DNA of 64,000 nt from DAOPYU01 sp942493245 (GTDB taxonomy: Bacteria; Sumerlaeota; Sumerlaeia; UBA8349): NCBI GenBank assembly GCA_942493245.1, contig OW818685.1, positions 3,782,001-3,846,000 of the forward strand, read 5' to 3'. Below the pieces are notes generated by a model. It was not told the origin of the DNA, searched no databases, and was given only the letters and a program-made list of their open reading frames with translations. This document shows positions 8,008 to 17,700 of the stretch, piece after piece; positions within the stretch are counted from its first letter, which is position 1, and each line of letters begins with the position of its first letter. The position numbers and the translations under genes are program-made.

Positions 8008-9021
8008 ATGCTCGAACGCTTGTGGCAGAACGGGAAGAATTTTCTGGGAGTCGAGTACCCGATCATTTCGGGGGGGATGACGTGGATCAGCAATTTCGAG
8101 TTGGTTCGGGCGGTGAGTGAAGCGGGGGCGTTTCCGGTTCTGGCGGCGGGCAACATGCCCCCCGAGGCGTTCGAGGCGGAAGTGGACCGCTGCATCACGC
8201 ACCTCGACAAGCCGTTTGCGGTGAATCTGATCACAATCGCTCCGCACTACCGGACCCATCACGAGATTCTGCGGTCGAAGAATGTTCCGTTTGTCGTCTT
8301 CGCGGGCAACTTCCCGAAAAAGCCCGATGTGACCGAGATGAAGAAGGCGGGGAAACGGACGATGTGTTTCGCCTCCGCCGACTCGATTGCCAATCAGATG
8401 CGCCGGTTCGGGATTGACGCCCTGATCCTCGAGGGGAGCGAAGCGGGCGGGCACATCGGCCATGTCTCGCTGAGTATTCTCTTGCAGCAGGTGCTGTTCG
8501 AATCGCGCGATTTCCCGGTCTTTGTGGCCGGAGGCATCGGCAACGGCAAAATGATCGCGCATCTGTTGCTGATGGGGGCGTATGGCTGCCAGTTGGGGAC
8601 GCGTTTCGTGATGACGGAAGAATGCACGGCGCATCCGAACTTCAAGGAGGCGTTCCGCAAGGCGCGGGCGCGTCAGGCCATCTCGACGCCTCAGTACGAC
8701 TCGAAGCTGCCGGTGGTGGCTGTGCGGGCGCTGGCAAACCGGGCCATGGACGAGTTCGGCGAGTTGCAATTGCACCTGTTGGAAGAAATGCGGGCGGGGC
8801 GGCTTTCGCGCGAGAAGGCCCAGTATGAAGTCGAAAATTTCTGGGTCGGCGGGCTGCGTCGCGCCGTGGTGGACGGAGATGTCGAGAACGGATCGCTGAT
8901 GGCGGGCCAGAGCGTGGGACTGATGCACGATGTCAAGCCGATGAAGCAGATGGTCCTGGATCTGGTGCAGGAAGCGGAAGAAGAGTTGCAGCGGGTGCGG
9001 GGAATGCTGGACGCTCTTTGA
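8008..9021 (+). CDS. FabK/nitronate monooxygenase-like flavoprotein
   Basis: A 337-residue FMN-dependent TIM-barrel protein of the nitronate monooxygenase/enoyl-ACP reductase II family. Key features are PIISGGMTWIS near the N-terminus, GSEAGGHIG (the FMN-phosphate/substrate loop with the family His), FVAGGIGNG and GAYGCQLGTRFVMTEEC. It could reduce enoyl-ACP in fatty-acid synthesis (FabK role) or oxidise nitronates, and sequence motifs alone do not separate these. The ATG at 8008 has AAGGAGGAAC 8-9 bp upstream, which excludes the in-frame start at 7963. A strong terminator follows at 9063-9093. Confidence 0.85.
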   Translation: MLERLWQNGKNFLGVEYPIISGGMTWISNFELVRAVSEAGAFPVLAAGNMPPEAFEAEVDRCITHLDKPFAVNLITIAPHYRTHHEILRSKNVPFVVFAGNFPKKPDVTEMKKAGKRTMCFASADSIANQMRRFGIDALILEGSEAGGHIGHVSLSILLQQVLFESRDFPVFVAGGIGNGKMIAHLLLMGAYGCQLGTRFVMTEECTAHPNFKEAFRKARARQAISTPQYDSKLPVVAVRALANRAMDEFGELQLHLLEEMRAGRLSREKAQYEVENFWVGGLRRAVVDGDVENGSLMAGQSVGLMHDVKPMKQMVLDLVQEAEEELQRVRGMLDAL

Positions 9022-9062
9022 GGCAAACGCGCCCGAACGTGTTTTTGAGTGTAACCAGAGAG

Positions 9063-9093
9063 CCGCCAGGCATTGCGATGCCTGGCGGTTTTT
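9063..9093 (+). terminator. intrinsic terminator
   Basis: An 11-bp perfect stem (CCGCCAGGCAT/ATGCCTGGCGG) with a TGCG tetraloop followed by TTTTT. It closes the TPR-rpe-flavoprotein unit. Confidence 0.95.
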
Positions 9094-9148
9094 GATACAG
9101 TCCAGCGGTGGTGGAAAAATTCAGAGAAACGAGTGAGGATACGACACG

Positions 9149-9712
9149 ATGCTTCGAATCACGGGCGGAGAATGGCGGGGACGCAAACTGAAAACTCCAA
9201 CGGGTCTGGATACCCGGCCCACTCCTTCTATGGTACGCGAGGCGTTGTTCAACATCCTGGGACCGCTGATCGAGGAGTATGTGTTCTTCGATCTGTTCGC
9301 CGGTTCCGGTATTGTGGGGCTGGAGGCGTTGAGCCGGGGCGCGCCGCGCGCGGTCTTTGTCGAGCAGTCGCGGGAGGCGTTGGCCTGTCTGCGGGAGAAT
9401 CTTCAGTTGCTCGGGTGTGAAACGCGCGCCGTCTGTATCCCGAAGACAATGCCGGGCGCTTTGAGTTCCGAGGCGTTCCGGATCGAGGAGCCGATGCTGT
9501 TCTTTCTGGACCCCCCGTACAAACAGGGGTGGGCCGTTCAGACACTCGAAGCGTTGGCCGAATTGCCATCGGTGCGCCAGCCGGGCCACGTGTGCGTGGT
9601 CCAGGCGGAGAGACAGGCGGACCTGGAGGAAGAAGTGGCGGGACTTTGGGTTCTGCGGCGCCGTTACACGTATGGCGCCACGGCGCTGTGGGTGTACGAT
9701 TCGGCGATCTGA
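9149..9712 (+). CDS. rsmD: 16S rRNA (guanine966-N2)-methyltransferase RsmD
   Basis: A 187-residue SAM-dependent methyltransferase that modifies G966 of 16S rRNA. It shows all RsmD hallmarks in order: MLRITGGEWRGRKL at the N-terminus, TRPTPSMVREALFNIL, the SAM-binding DLFAGSGIVGLEALSRGA, FVEQSREAL, and the catalytic DPPY at LDPPYKQGW. The length matches the family (about 180-200). It starts 56 bp after a terminator, so it has its own promoter, which I cannot identify. About 900 bp of repeat-rich non-coding DNA follows. Confidence 0.93.
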   Translation: MLRITGGEWRGRKLKTPTGLDTRPTPSMVREALFNILGPLIEEYVFFDLFAGSGIVGLEALSRGAPRAVFVEQSREALACLRENLQLLGCETRAVCIPKTMPGALSSEAFRIEEPMLFFLDPPYKQGWAVQTLEALAELPSVRQPGHVCVVQAERQADLEEEVAGLWVLRRRYTYGATALWVYDSAI

Positions 9713-9800
9713 ACACAATCGAGGTCATCAAGAAGACTCATTTGTGCCGAGCGGCCCCTCGCCGGTCCCGGGAAGGGCATGTCTCCTTCTTCTGTCGCTA

Positions 9801-9878
9801 AAAACCGCGGTTGAACGCCTATAGTCCGGTTTTTCTTTCAGGCGGGCGGGACGCCCGCCCTCCCAGAAATGCCTTTTC
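9801..9878 (+). repeat. dispersed palindromic repeat, copy A
   Basis: Begins AAAAACCGCGGTTGAACGCC, continues through CCGGTTTTTCTTTCAG, then the palindrome GGCGGGCGGGACGCCCGCC and CCCAGAAATGCC. Copy C at 34599-34674 matches over the whole length in the same orientation; copy B (10030-10107) is inverted. Confidence 0.85.
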
Positions 9879-9980
9879 ACTGAAAAACAGCAGTTGAGGA
9901 CAGAAAACGAGTCTTTTGTTCTTTTGTTATGGGGCAAAACGGTTTTGGCTCCCTCAACTTCTGGGTGAGGTATCTGACTA

Positions 9981-10000
9981 CGCCAATCAGGAGATTGGCG
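9981..10000. repeat. hairpin linked to palindromic repeat B
   Basis: CGCCAATC-AGGA-GATTGGCG followed by TTCCCGG. The equivalent near copy C is 34700-34719 (CGCCGATC-TTCT-GATCGGCG) preceded by CCGGGAA, so it is part of the same composite element in opposite orientation. Confidence 0.7.
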
Positions 10001-10029
10001 TTCCCGGCACCGCTTTCTCTCCCCAAGAT

Positions 10030-10107
10030 GGGCGTTTAATGGGAGGGCGGGCGTCTCGCCCGCCTATGAGGAAAACCGGGGCAGAGACGCTCAACTGCGG
10101 TTTTCAG
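10030..10107 (-). repeat. dispersed palindromic repeat, copy B (inverted)
   Basis: The reverse complement reads AAAACCGCAGTTGAGCGTC ... CCGGTTTTCCTCATAG, then GGCGGGCGAGACGCCCGCC and CTCCCATTAAACGCCC, matching copies A and C. Confidence 0.85.
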
Positions 10108-10152
10108 CGGCTGATGCAGAGATCTTCGGATATGGGTAAGGAAGAGCAAACT

Positions 10153-10218
10153 GCGATGCCGGCGGGGGCGCGGCGGTATGGAACTGCAATGGCGGCGGGG
10201 GCGCGGCGGTACGGAATC
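10153..10218 (+). repeat. 33-bp tandem duplication
   Basis: Units 10153-10185 and 10186-10218 differ at only a few positions. Each contains GGCGGGGGCGCGGCGGTA. The unit length is a multiple of three, but the surrounding frame has no other coding features. Confidence 0.8.
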
Positions 10219-10372
10219 GCGGGTTTCGGGCGGACCCAGTTTCTTTCCATTTAGAAAAGTTTCCCCGTTTTACTGACATACAAGACCGGGCTTCCTTTCA
10301 TACTCTTCCGAAAATGGTGTATTCCAGCGGGCATGAGAGGCATCTTTTTCTCGTTGAACGAACGAAAAACTC

Positions 10373-10400
10373 TTGAAGCGTTCTTTTTTTTTGCTACGAT
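10373..10400 (+). promoter_or_regulatory. possible sigma70 promoter
   Basis: TTGAAG at 10373-10378, a 16-bp T-rich spacer and TACGAT at 10395-10400, about 225 bp upstream of the oxidoreductase ATG. This is pattern matching only. Confidence 0.3.
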
Positions 10401-10626
10401 ACCATCGGTTCGGAGGGGTGAAGCGTTTTTGTGTCTGTAAATCTGACAGCCGTTTTTTTGGGGGGAAAGTCTGTTTTGTACCGGTGGACGCCTGTATCTC
10501 CTTCTTTTCCCTCTTCTGGGCGAAGGGTTGTTTACGGAAGGCCCTTGTCGGCCAATCCCGACGGTTCTTTTCACCGCGTGTAAATTTATTCCATGGAAAT
10601 CCTGAAACAGGAGAGGTGGCGCGATC

Positions 10627-11703
10627 ATGAGCAAGAAATTGAGAGTCATCGTTATCGGATGTGGGAACATGGGGTCGTCGCATGCGCGTTCCTACCACAA
10701 GTTGGAGGGTTTCGACCTGGTGGGGCTGGTGGACATGTTCCCGGCCAACCGCGAGAAACTGGCGCAGGAGCTGGGTGGTGTGGCGCAATTCGATTCGCTC
10801 GAGAAAGCGCTGAGCGAGTTGAAACCCGATGTGGCGGCGATCTGCACCTACCCCGATAGCCATGCGGCTCTGGCGCGTCAATGCGTGGAAGCGGGAGTCC
10901 ACCTGTTTGTCGAAAAACCCGTGGCCACGACCGTCGCGGAAGCGGAAGAAATCGTGGAACTGGCGCGCAGTCATAGCCGCAAGCTGGTGGTGGGGTACAT
11001 CCTGCGTCAGCATCCGGCCTGGATGAAGTTTATCGAGGTAGCCCGCACACTCGGCAAACCGCTGGTCATGCGCATGAACCTGAATCAGCAGAGCTCGGGT
11101 TACATGTGGAACAGTCACAAGGGGCTGATGCGTTCGATGTCGCCCATCGTGGACTGCGGCGTGCATTACGTGGATGTGATGTGCCAGATGACGCGCTCCA
11201 AACCGGTGAAGATTCACGCGATCGGCGCGCGTTTGAGTGGCGAGATCGCCGAGAATATGTACAATTACGGCCAGTTGCAGGTGCAGTTCGAAGACGGCTC
11301 GGTGGGGTGGTACGAAGCGGGCTGGGGTCCGATGATGAGCGAACAGGCCTTTTTCGTGAAGGACGTGGTGGGACCGAAGGGGTGCGTGAGCATCGTGAAG
11401 TCGCGCGATGGCGAGAACGACATGGCGTCGGACGACATTGATTCGCACACAAAGACCAATTGTCTCCAGTTGCACCATGCGGAGTTGAACGCAGAGGGCA
11501 AGTTCTCGAAGGAAGACGAGTGGATTGACACGCACGACGAACCGGGACATCAGGATTTGTGTGATCGCGAGCAGGCGTATCTGCAAAAAGCCATTGAAGA
11601 AGACCTCGATCTGAACGACCACTGGCAGGACGCGATCAACAGCCTGCGCATCGTGCTGGCGGCGGACGAGTCGGTCCGCACGGGCGAGGTGATCAAACTG
11701 TAG
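10627..11703 (+). CDS. Gfo/Idh/MocA-family oxidoreductase (cytoplasmic)
   Basis: A 358-residue NAD(P)-dependent oxidoreductase. The N-terminal Rossmann domain shows VIGCGNMGSSHARSY (GxGxxG) and DVAAICTYPDSHAAL, and the family signature EKP follows at HLFVEKPVATT (Lys is catalytic in homologues). The C-terminal alpha/beta domain has DCGVHYVDVM, whose HYVD supplies the other active-site residues. No signal peptide, so cytoplasmic. Substrates in the family are sugars, inositols and their derivatives, and the exact one cannot be read from sequence. The ATG has AGGAGAGG upstream. The MFS permease gene follows after 58 bp, so uptake and oxidation of one substrate is a reasonable inference. Confidence 0.9.
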   Translation: MSKKLRVIVIGCGNMGSSHARSYHKLEGFDLVGLVDMFPANREKLAQELGGVAQFDSLEKALSELKPDVAAICTYPDSHAALARQCVEAGVHLFVEKPVATTVAEAEEIVELARSHSRKLVVGYILRQHPAWMKFIEVARTLGKPLVMRMNLNQQSSGYMWNSHKGLMRSMSPIVDCGVHYVDVMCQMTRSKPVKIHAIGARLSGEIAENMYNYGQLQVQFEDGSVGWYEAGWGPMMSEQAFFVKDVVGPKGCVSIVKSRDGENDMASDDIDSHTKTNCLQLHHAELNAEGKFSKEDEWIDTHDEPGHQDLCDREQAYLQKAIEEDLDLNDHWQDAINSLRIVLAADESVRTGEVIKL

Positions 11704-11761
11704 GAATTCAAACAAGGGGACTCCTCTTGAGCGCCAGAATCGGGAAAGGAACCGGTGTGCG

Positions 11762-12997
11762 ATGAATCTGAATACGCGTCTTCGATTGTCGGTGATGATG
11801 TTCGTACAGTATTTCATTTGGGGGTCGTGGTATGCGACGCTGGGGGCCTATCTGGCCAAGATCAATTTTACGGGCGATGATATTGGACGGGCTTACAGCA
11901 CCACGGCGCTTGCGGCGATCTTCTCACCCTTCTTTGTCGGGATGATCGCCGACCGGTTTTTCTCGGCAGAAAAAGTGTTGGGCACTCTGCATCTGGTGGG
12001 CGCGGGGTTGTTGTTCTGGGTCTCGAGGATTCAGGATCCCATGACGTTTTTCTATGTGCTGCTGACTTATACGCTGTGCTACATGCCGACACTGTCTTTG
12101 ACGAATTCACTCTCGTTCGACCACATGGAAAACCCCAGTAAGGAGTTCCCCTCGATTCGCGTGATGGGGACGATCGCCTGGATCACGGTGGGGTGGGTTC
12201 TGGCTCAACTGGGAATTGGCGACAAGGCGACTTCCCTGCAACTCGGGGCGGGCGCTTCGCTCTTGATGGGGTTGTATAGTTTCACGCTGCCGCACACGCC
12301 GCCCAAATCGGCGGGCAAGGCGGTGAAGGTCCGCGACATCCTGGGCCTGGACGCGCTGGGCCTGATGAAAGAACCGTCCTTCCTCTTTTTTGTGATCGGT
12401 TCACTCCTCATCTGTATCCCCCTGACGTTCTATTTCAGTTTCACCGGCACATTTCTCAGCGAGCACAACATGAGCAACTGGGAAGGCAAAATGACCCTGG
12501 GGCAGATGCTCGAGATCTTCTTCCTGATGATCATGCCGTTCTGCCTGGCACGGTTGGGCGTGAAGAAAATGCTGCTGGTCGGGATGCTGGCCTGGGGTGT
12601 GCGGTATATCCTGTTTGCATTCGGCGATCCCAACCCGAAGGAGGGGTTGCCGATCATGGTGCTGGCGGGGATCATGATGCATGGAATCTGTTACGACTTC
12701 TTCTTCGTGACGGGCCAGCTCTATGTGGATCGCAAGGCGCCGCTGGCCATTCGCGCCAACGCGCAGGGGATGATTGCCTTCATCACGCTGGGGTTGGGGA
12801 TGTATATCGGCTCGCGTCTGTCGGGTTTGGTGGTAGATCATTTCACCACCCTGAACGAAGCCAAGGAAGTGGTGGCGCGCAACTGGAAACTTATCTGGCT
12901 GACACCAGCCGCTATGTCGGGCGTGGTAATGATCTTGTTCGCCCTTTTCTTCCACGAGAACGGCAAAGAGGAAAAGACAGAGGGAGCCGGGAACTGA
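11762..12997 (+). CDS. MFS permease, nucleoside:H+ symporter-like
   Basis: A 411-residue polytopic inner-membrane protein with about 12 hydrophobic helices, beginning RLRLSVMMFVQYFIWGSWYATLG. That opening and the following FSPFFVGMIADRFFSAEKVL (the MFS A-loop position) are characteristic of the NupG/XapB-like nucleoside:proton symporter group that is frequent in Planctomycetes and Verrucomicrobia beside Gfo/Idh/MocA genes. The actual cargo may be a sugar derivative rather than a nucleoside. GAAAGGAACC lies about 10 bp before the ATG. It is probably co-transcribed with the upstream oxidoreductase. Confidence 0.85.
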   Translation: MNLNTRLRLSVMMFVQYFIWGSWYATLGAYLAKINFTGDDIGRAYSTTALAAIFSPFFVGMIADRFFSAEKVLGTLHLVGAGLLFWVSRIQDPMTFFYVLLTYTLCYMPTLSLTNSLSFDHMENPSKEFPSIRVMGTIAWITVGWVLAQLGIGDKATSLQLGAGASLLMGLYSFTLPHTPPKSAGKAVKVRDILGLDALGLMKEPSFLFFVIGSLLICIPLTFYFSFTGTFLSEHNMSNWEGKMTLGQMLEIFFLMIMPFCLARLGVKKMLLVGMLAWGVRYILFAFGDPNPKEGLPIMVLAGIMMHGICYDFFFVTGQLYVDRKAPLAIRANAQGMIAFITLGLGMYIGSRLSGLVVDHFTTLNEAKEVVARNWKLIWLTPAAMSGVVMILFALFFHENGKEEKTEGAGN

Positions 12998-13460
12998 TTG
13001 TCAGAGGGGCGATCTCGTCCTGATTGTTGAGGGGAACGTTCAGCGGAATCGTTCTTCACCCGTTGGGGCGAGCTTACAGCCCTTGAGAAAAAGAGGATCG
13101 GTCCAAACCCAGGGCGGCGCTTCGCTCTGCTCTGGGCTGACACTGGCCGCCCCTTCAGGGCAGAGCCCCCCCCCAAGGTGGACATACCTTCCGGGTGTGG
13201 CCCCCATATCGTACCGGCTTCTTCCAGGCCGGGTCCGCATTCCGAGCCGGGGTCGCACCTTTCGACCCTCCGGGATGGGGACATTAAACTTCCGTCATCC
13301 AGCGCAGAAGCGCTGGTCTGTTTTCCGGTGCGCGACGGGCGTGCCGGTGTCATGGGTTCTCATGTTTGGTGATAATGAAAGTTCCATCGGTCAACACGAA
13401 CACACAGTCCCGGGAAGTATGTCGAGGTTCGACTTTTAATACGAACTGGAGGTTACGGTG
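12998..13460. other. 463-bp intergenic region
   Basis: No gene is supported. The stretch 13110-13260 is GC-rich and contains partly complementary CAGGGCGGCG/CCGCCCCTTC segments with a run of nine C, suggestive of another dispersed repeat. Open frames across it lack codon structure and known motifs. Confidence 0.5.
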
Positions 13461-14738
13461 ATGAGTGTACAACGGATGACTCGCCGCTCGCTGCTCAAAC
13501 GCGCAGCGGGCGCGGTAACGGCTTTCACGATCGTGCCGCGATTTGTTCTGGGAGGGCCGGGCAACACGCCCCCCAGCGAACAGATCACCAAAGGCATTAT
13601 CGGGGTCGGAGGCATGGGGAAAGGGCATATCCGGGACATCAACCCGGACGCCCGTCTGTTGGCGGTCTGCGATGCGGACGCCAAGCGGTTGAAAGAGGGA
13701 CAGGCCCTCGGCGGCGCGGGGGTGGAAGCCTACCGGGATTTCCGCGAGATGCTGGCGCGACCCGACATTGACATCATCCATATCGCGACGCCGCCGCACT
13801 GGCATGCGCTGATGTCCATCATGGCCGCCCGGGCGGGCAAGGACATCTGGTGCGAGAAGCCGATGACCCGCACTATCGGGGAAGGCAAGAAGGTGATCGA
13901 GGCCATCAACCAGTATGGGCGGGTGTTTCGTCTGAACACGTGGTTCCGCTTCGAGGGCGGGTTCTACGGATTTGGCACAAACGTCCAGCCGATCAAGAAA
14001 GTGGTGGAAAGCGGCCTGCTGGGGTGGCCGTTGCGGGTGACCGTGAACGATGCGACGGGTTTCGGGTGGAAACTCGAGCACTGGACCGGCCAGGAACGGC
14101 TCGAAACGCAACCGATTCCGCCGGAACTGGATTACGACATGTGGCTTGGGCCGGCGCCTTACAAGCCCTACAACGGCCATCGGGTGCATGGGTCGTTCCG
14201 CGGGTACTGGGACTACGACGGGGGCGGTCTGGGGGACATGGGCCAGCACTACCTCGACCCGATTCAGTACTTCCTGGGCAAGGACGACACCAGCCCGGTT
14301 GAGATTGCAGTGGACACGCCCCAACAACATCCGGACGCAGTGCGGCCCTGGTGGCGTCTGGAAATGAAGTACGCCGATGGATGCGAGATTATCATTGATC
14401 CGATCAACAAGGACAAGGACGCGCCTTACATCCAGGGACCGAAAGGGAAACTGTATCCCGGAATGCGTTCCGACATTCCGGACTTCGAAAAGAAACTGGC
14501 CTCGTTCCCAGACCCGAAACCCCAGAGGGTGGATTTCCTCGATTCGGTGCGCACGCGCAGCAAGTTTGCGTTGAACGAAATGAACGGCCACCGGTCCTGT
14601 ACGATCACGAATCTGGGCACATGCGCCGTACGGTTGGGCCGCAGCCTGAAATACGATCCGGTGAAACAGGAGTTTGTGGGCGATCCGGAAGCAAACCGGC
14701 TGATTGACCAGCCCATGCGCGCACCGTGGCATCTGTAG
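13461..14738 (+). CDS. Tat-exported Gfo/Idh/MocA-family oxidoreductase
   Basis: A 425-residue oxidoreductase with a twin-arginine signal (MTRRSLLKRAAGAVTAFTIV), so it is exported folded with its cofactor to the periplasm. The Rossmann motif is GIIGVGGMGKGH, then VCDADAKRL. The EKP signature is DIWCEKPMTRT. The C-terminal catalytic region has GDMGQHYLDPIQYF. Exported members are abundant in Planctomycetes and related phyla, and some act as glycoside 3-dehydrogenases or glycosidases using bound NAD. The ATG at 13461 sits 8 bp after GGAGG; the GTG one codon earlier is too close. The HEAT-DUF1080 gene begins 33 bp downstream, so the two products probably cooperate: oxidise a sugar at C3, then cleave the keto-glycoside. 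The pairing is an inference. Confidence 0.9.
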   Translation: MSVQRMTRRSLLKRAAGAVTAFTIVPRFVLGGPGNTPPSEQITKGIIGVGGMGKGHIRDINPDARLLAVCDADAKRLKEGQALGGAGVEAYRDFREMLARPDIDIIHIATPPHWHALMSIMAARAGKDIWCEKPMTRTIGEGKKVIEAINQYGRVFRLNTWFRFEGGFYGFGTNVQPIKKVVESGLLGWPLRVTVNDATGFGWKLEHWTGQERLETQPIPPELDYDMWLGPAPYKPYNGHRVHGSFRGYWDYDGGGLGDMGQHYLDPIQYFLGKDDTSPVEIAVDTPQQHPDAVRPWWRLEMKYADGCEIIIDPINKDKDAPYIQGPKGKLYPGMRSDIPDFEKKLASFPDPKPQRVDFLDSVRTRSKFALNEMNGHRSCTITNLGTCAVRLGRSLKYDPVKQEFVGDPEANRLIDQPMRAPWHL

Positions 14739-14771
14739 TAGATGTGACCGACAGAGGAAAGGAGTGACGCA

Positions 14772-17700
14772 ATGAAACGGGAATCGAAATGGAATCGTCG
14801 GTTGGCGGGAGTGATCCTGCTTCTGGCGTTGATTGTGGGGCTGGGGACGGTGTGGGGCACGTCGCCGGCGGTGGAAGAAATTCTGGCCAAGGGCCGCGGC
14901 GCCAATTCGCAGGAAGCTACCGACTTGACGAAACGCCTGGTGGCGTTGGGGCCGGAAGCGCTGGGCGAGGTGTGCGCCATGCTGGTGGCGCAGGGCGCGG
15001 GTGACGATGTCAACGCGCGCTTTGCGCTCTCGGGCGCGACGATGCACGTGTCGCGCGCGGGCGCCGAGGCCGAACGCAAGATGGTGGTGGGGGTGTTTCT
15101 GGACGCGTTGAAGAAAGCCTCCAATTCGGAAGTGAAAGCATTCCTGATCGAGCGGCTTCGATTCATCGCCAAGGACGAGTCGGTCCCGGCGCTTGCCGAG
15201 TATCTGACCGATGAAACGCTGTGCGACTGGAGCGCCCGGACGTTGGTGACGATCAATTCGGACGCCTCGCGCGCGGCGCTGGTGGCGGCGCTGCCGGGCG
15301 CCAAGGGAACGTGTCAGATGCGTATCGCCCAGGCGCTGGGCGACCTGCGCGAAGCAAAGGCGCTGGAGGCCTTGAGTGGACTGGCGAAGAGCAACGACAA
15401 AGCGATTCAAAAAGCCGCGCTCTATGCGTTGGCGCAGATTGGCGATCTGAAGTCGGAACCGGTCCTGATGCAGGCGGTTGCGGCGTCCGAGGGGTACGAA
15501 CTGGCGGAATTGCGCGCGTACTATTTCAAGTATTTGCAGAATCTGGCCGAATCGAAGGGTGAGAAACAGAAAAAGTGCGCGGAAATCTGCCGCCAGATCA
15601 TCAAAAGCCATACCGACCCCCAACACGCGGCTGTGCAATGCGCGGCATTGAGCATTCTGGTGAAGGCCGAGGGTGAAGGCGCGATGGCGGATCTGACCCA
15701 GGCGTCCGAGAACCCCTCGAAGGAAGTGCGGCAGGCCGCGCTGTCGCTGGTTCAAGGCTTTCCCGGAAAAGCGGTGACGGAAACCTGGGCGGCCCGGGCG
15801 GAAAAAGCGGCCACTCCGGAAATGCAAGCCGAGACTCTGGCGATGCTGGCCGCGCGCGGCGATGCGGCGGCGCTACCCGTGGCGGAGAAGTTGACTCGTC
15901 ACGCCGACCCGTCCGTGCGACTGGCTGCGGTGGATGCGGTTCTGGCCCTGAAGGCCGAAGCGGGTCAGGGCGCGCTGATCGAGATGCTCAAGACGGTCAC
16001 ACCGGAAGAGGCCCCGGCCTTGGCGGGGCGGCTGGCCCTGTTGCCGGGCGATGCGCCGATGGCGGCCATCGCAGCGGCGTTGCCCACCCTGCCCCCTGCC
16101 ACACAGGCGACGCTGGTGGGAGTTCTGGGACAGCGCAACGCAACCGCGCAGTCTGGATCCGTTTTGGAATTGGTGAAGTCGAACGACCCGGCGGTGCGCA
16201 CGGCGGCACTGGAAGCGCTGACCGCGATTGCCGATCCGAAAGATCTGCCCGTGCTGGTGAAATGCCTGGTTCAAGCCTCGGATGGACGCGAGGAAACGAT
16301 GGCGCGCCGGGCGGTGGTGACTACGGCCAATCGGATCGCGGATAAGGAACAGCGGGCAACCGCTCTTCTTGAAGCGTTGAAAAATGCGGAGAAATCCGCG
16401 CGGGCGCGTCTGGTAACCGCTCTGGCAGGAATCGGCGGCGTGGAAGCGCTGAAAGTGGTGGCGGCGGACGCGAAGAGCGAGGACGCGGCGGCGCGGGAAG
16501 TGGCCATCCGCACGTTGTCGAAGTGGGTGGATGGCAGCGCGGCGGAAGTGCTGTTCAGCGCCGCGGAGTCCACTCCCGAGATGAACCTGCACGTAGTGGC
16601 CTTGAAGGCGTATATCGAAATGGTGGGCAAGTCGGCCGCGTCCGACACGGACAAGGTGAAGGGGTTCGAACAGGCGTTGACCGTAGCGAAACGCCCGGAT
16701 GAGAAGAAACTGGCCATCGGACAATTGGCCAAAGTGCGCACGGTCGAGTCGCTGCAACTGGTGGCGAAATCGCTCGACGATGCGGCGCTTCAAGCCGAAG
16801 CGGCTGCGGCCGTCATCCAGATCGTCTGTCCTGCCGAAGGAGAACCCCTCAAAGGCGACGAAGCGCTCAAGGCGTTGCAGAAGGCCGTCAAACTGGTCAA
16901 GAATCCAGATGAAGCGAAACGAGCCTCCGGCGTTCTGGAACAGGTCGAAGGGTTTGTGTCGCTTTTCAATGGAAAGGATCTGAGCGGCTGGGTCGGTAAC
17001 ACCAAGGGGTATGTGGCCGAAGACGGACGGATCGTAGTGCATCCGGAACTGGGCGGCGGCAACCTTTATACGGAAAAAGAGTATTCGGACTTTGTGTTCC
17101 GGTTCGAATTCAAACTGACTCCCGGCGCCAACAACGGCCTGGGCATCCGGGCGCCGATCGAAGGGGACGCGGCGTACGCGGCGATGGAATTGCAGATCAT
17201 CGACAACACGCATGAGAAATACAAAGACCTGCAACCGTACCAGTACCACGGCTCGATTTATGGGGTAGTGGCCGCGAAGCGCGAATTTCTCAAGCCGGTC
17301 GGCGAATGGAACAGTCAGGAAGTGGTGGCTCAGGGCAATCGAATCAAAGTGATCCTGAACGGCGAAACGATCGTGGACGCGGACCTCAAAGAGGCGACCC
17401 AGAACGGAACGGCGGACCATCGCGACCACCCCGGCCTGTTCAACAAGTCGGGCCGTATCGGCTTCCTGGGTCATGGCGATCCGCTCGAGTTTCGCAACAT
17501 CCGGATCAAGGAACTGCCGGCAGTTCCGGAGAAGGCGACAACACCCTCCGCCGGACCGCTCAACACGCCCCCCGACGGGTTTGTGGCGTTGTTCAACGGG
17601 AAAGACCTGACCGGCTGGAAAGGGTTGGCCCGCTCGCCTCTTGACAATCCGATCAAACGCGCCGAGGCCAAACCGGAAGAAATGAAGGCCGCCCTGGAAA

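Larger units (their letters stand above)
9713..10626. other. 914-bp repeat-rich intergenic region
   Basis: It holds two oppositely oriented copies of a dispersed palindromic repeat, an adjoining 8-bp-stem hairpin, a 33-bp tandem duplication and a possible promoter for the next gene. The open frame spanning 9916-10254 simply reads through these repeats, so I do not call it a gene. Confidence 0.6.

Noticed and set aside
9916..10254. 112-codon open frame with repeated GARRYG
   Set aside because: It spans a dispersed palindromic repeat and a 33-bp tandem duplication; the peptide repeat only reflects the DNA duplication.
13110..13260. possible riboswitch or structured leader before the Tat oxidoreductase
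   Set aside because: GC-rich self-complementarity does not match any riboswitch core I know and lies about 200 bp from the start codon.
13083..13439. open frame in the 463-bp gap before the Tat oxidoreductase
   Set aside because: Composition is repeat-like with Pro/Arg/Ser runs; no start signal or motif.
13350..15827. 825-codon open frame on the minus strand
   Set aside because: It lies antisense to the Tat oxidoreductase and HEAT-DUF1080 genes, is His/Arg-rich and has no motifs; it is a product of high third-position G+C.
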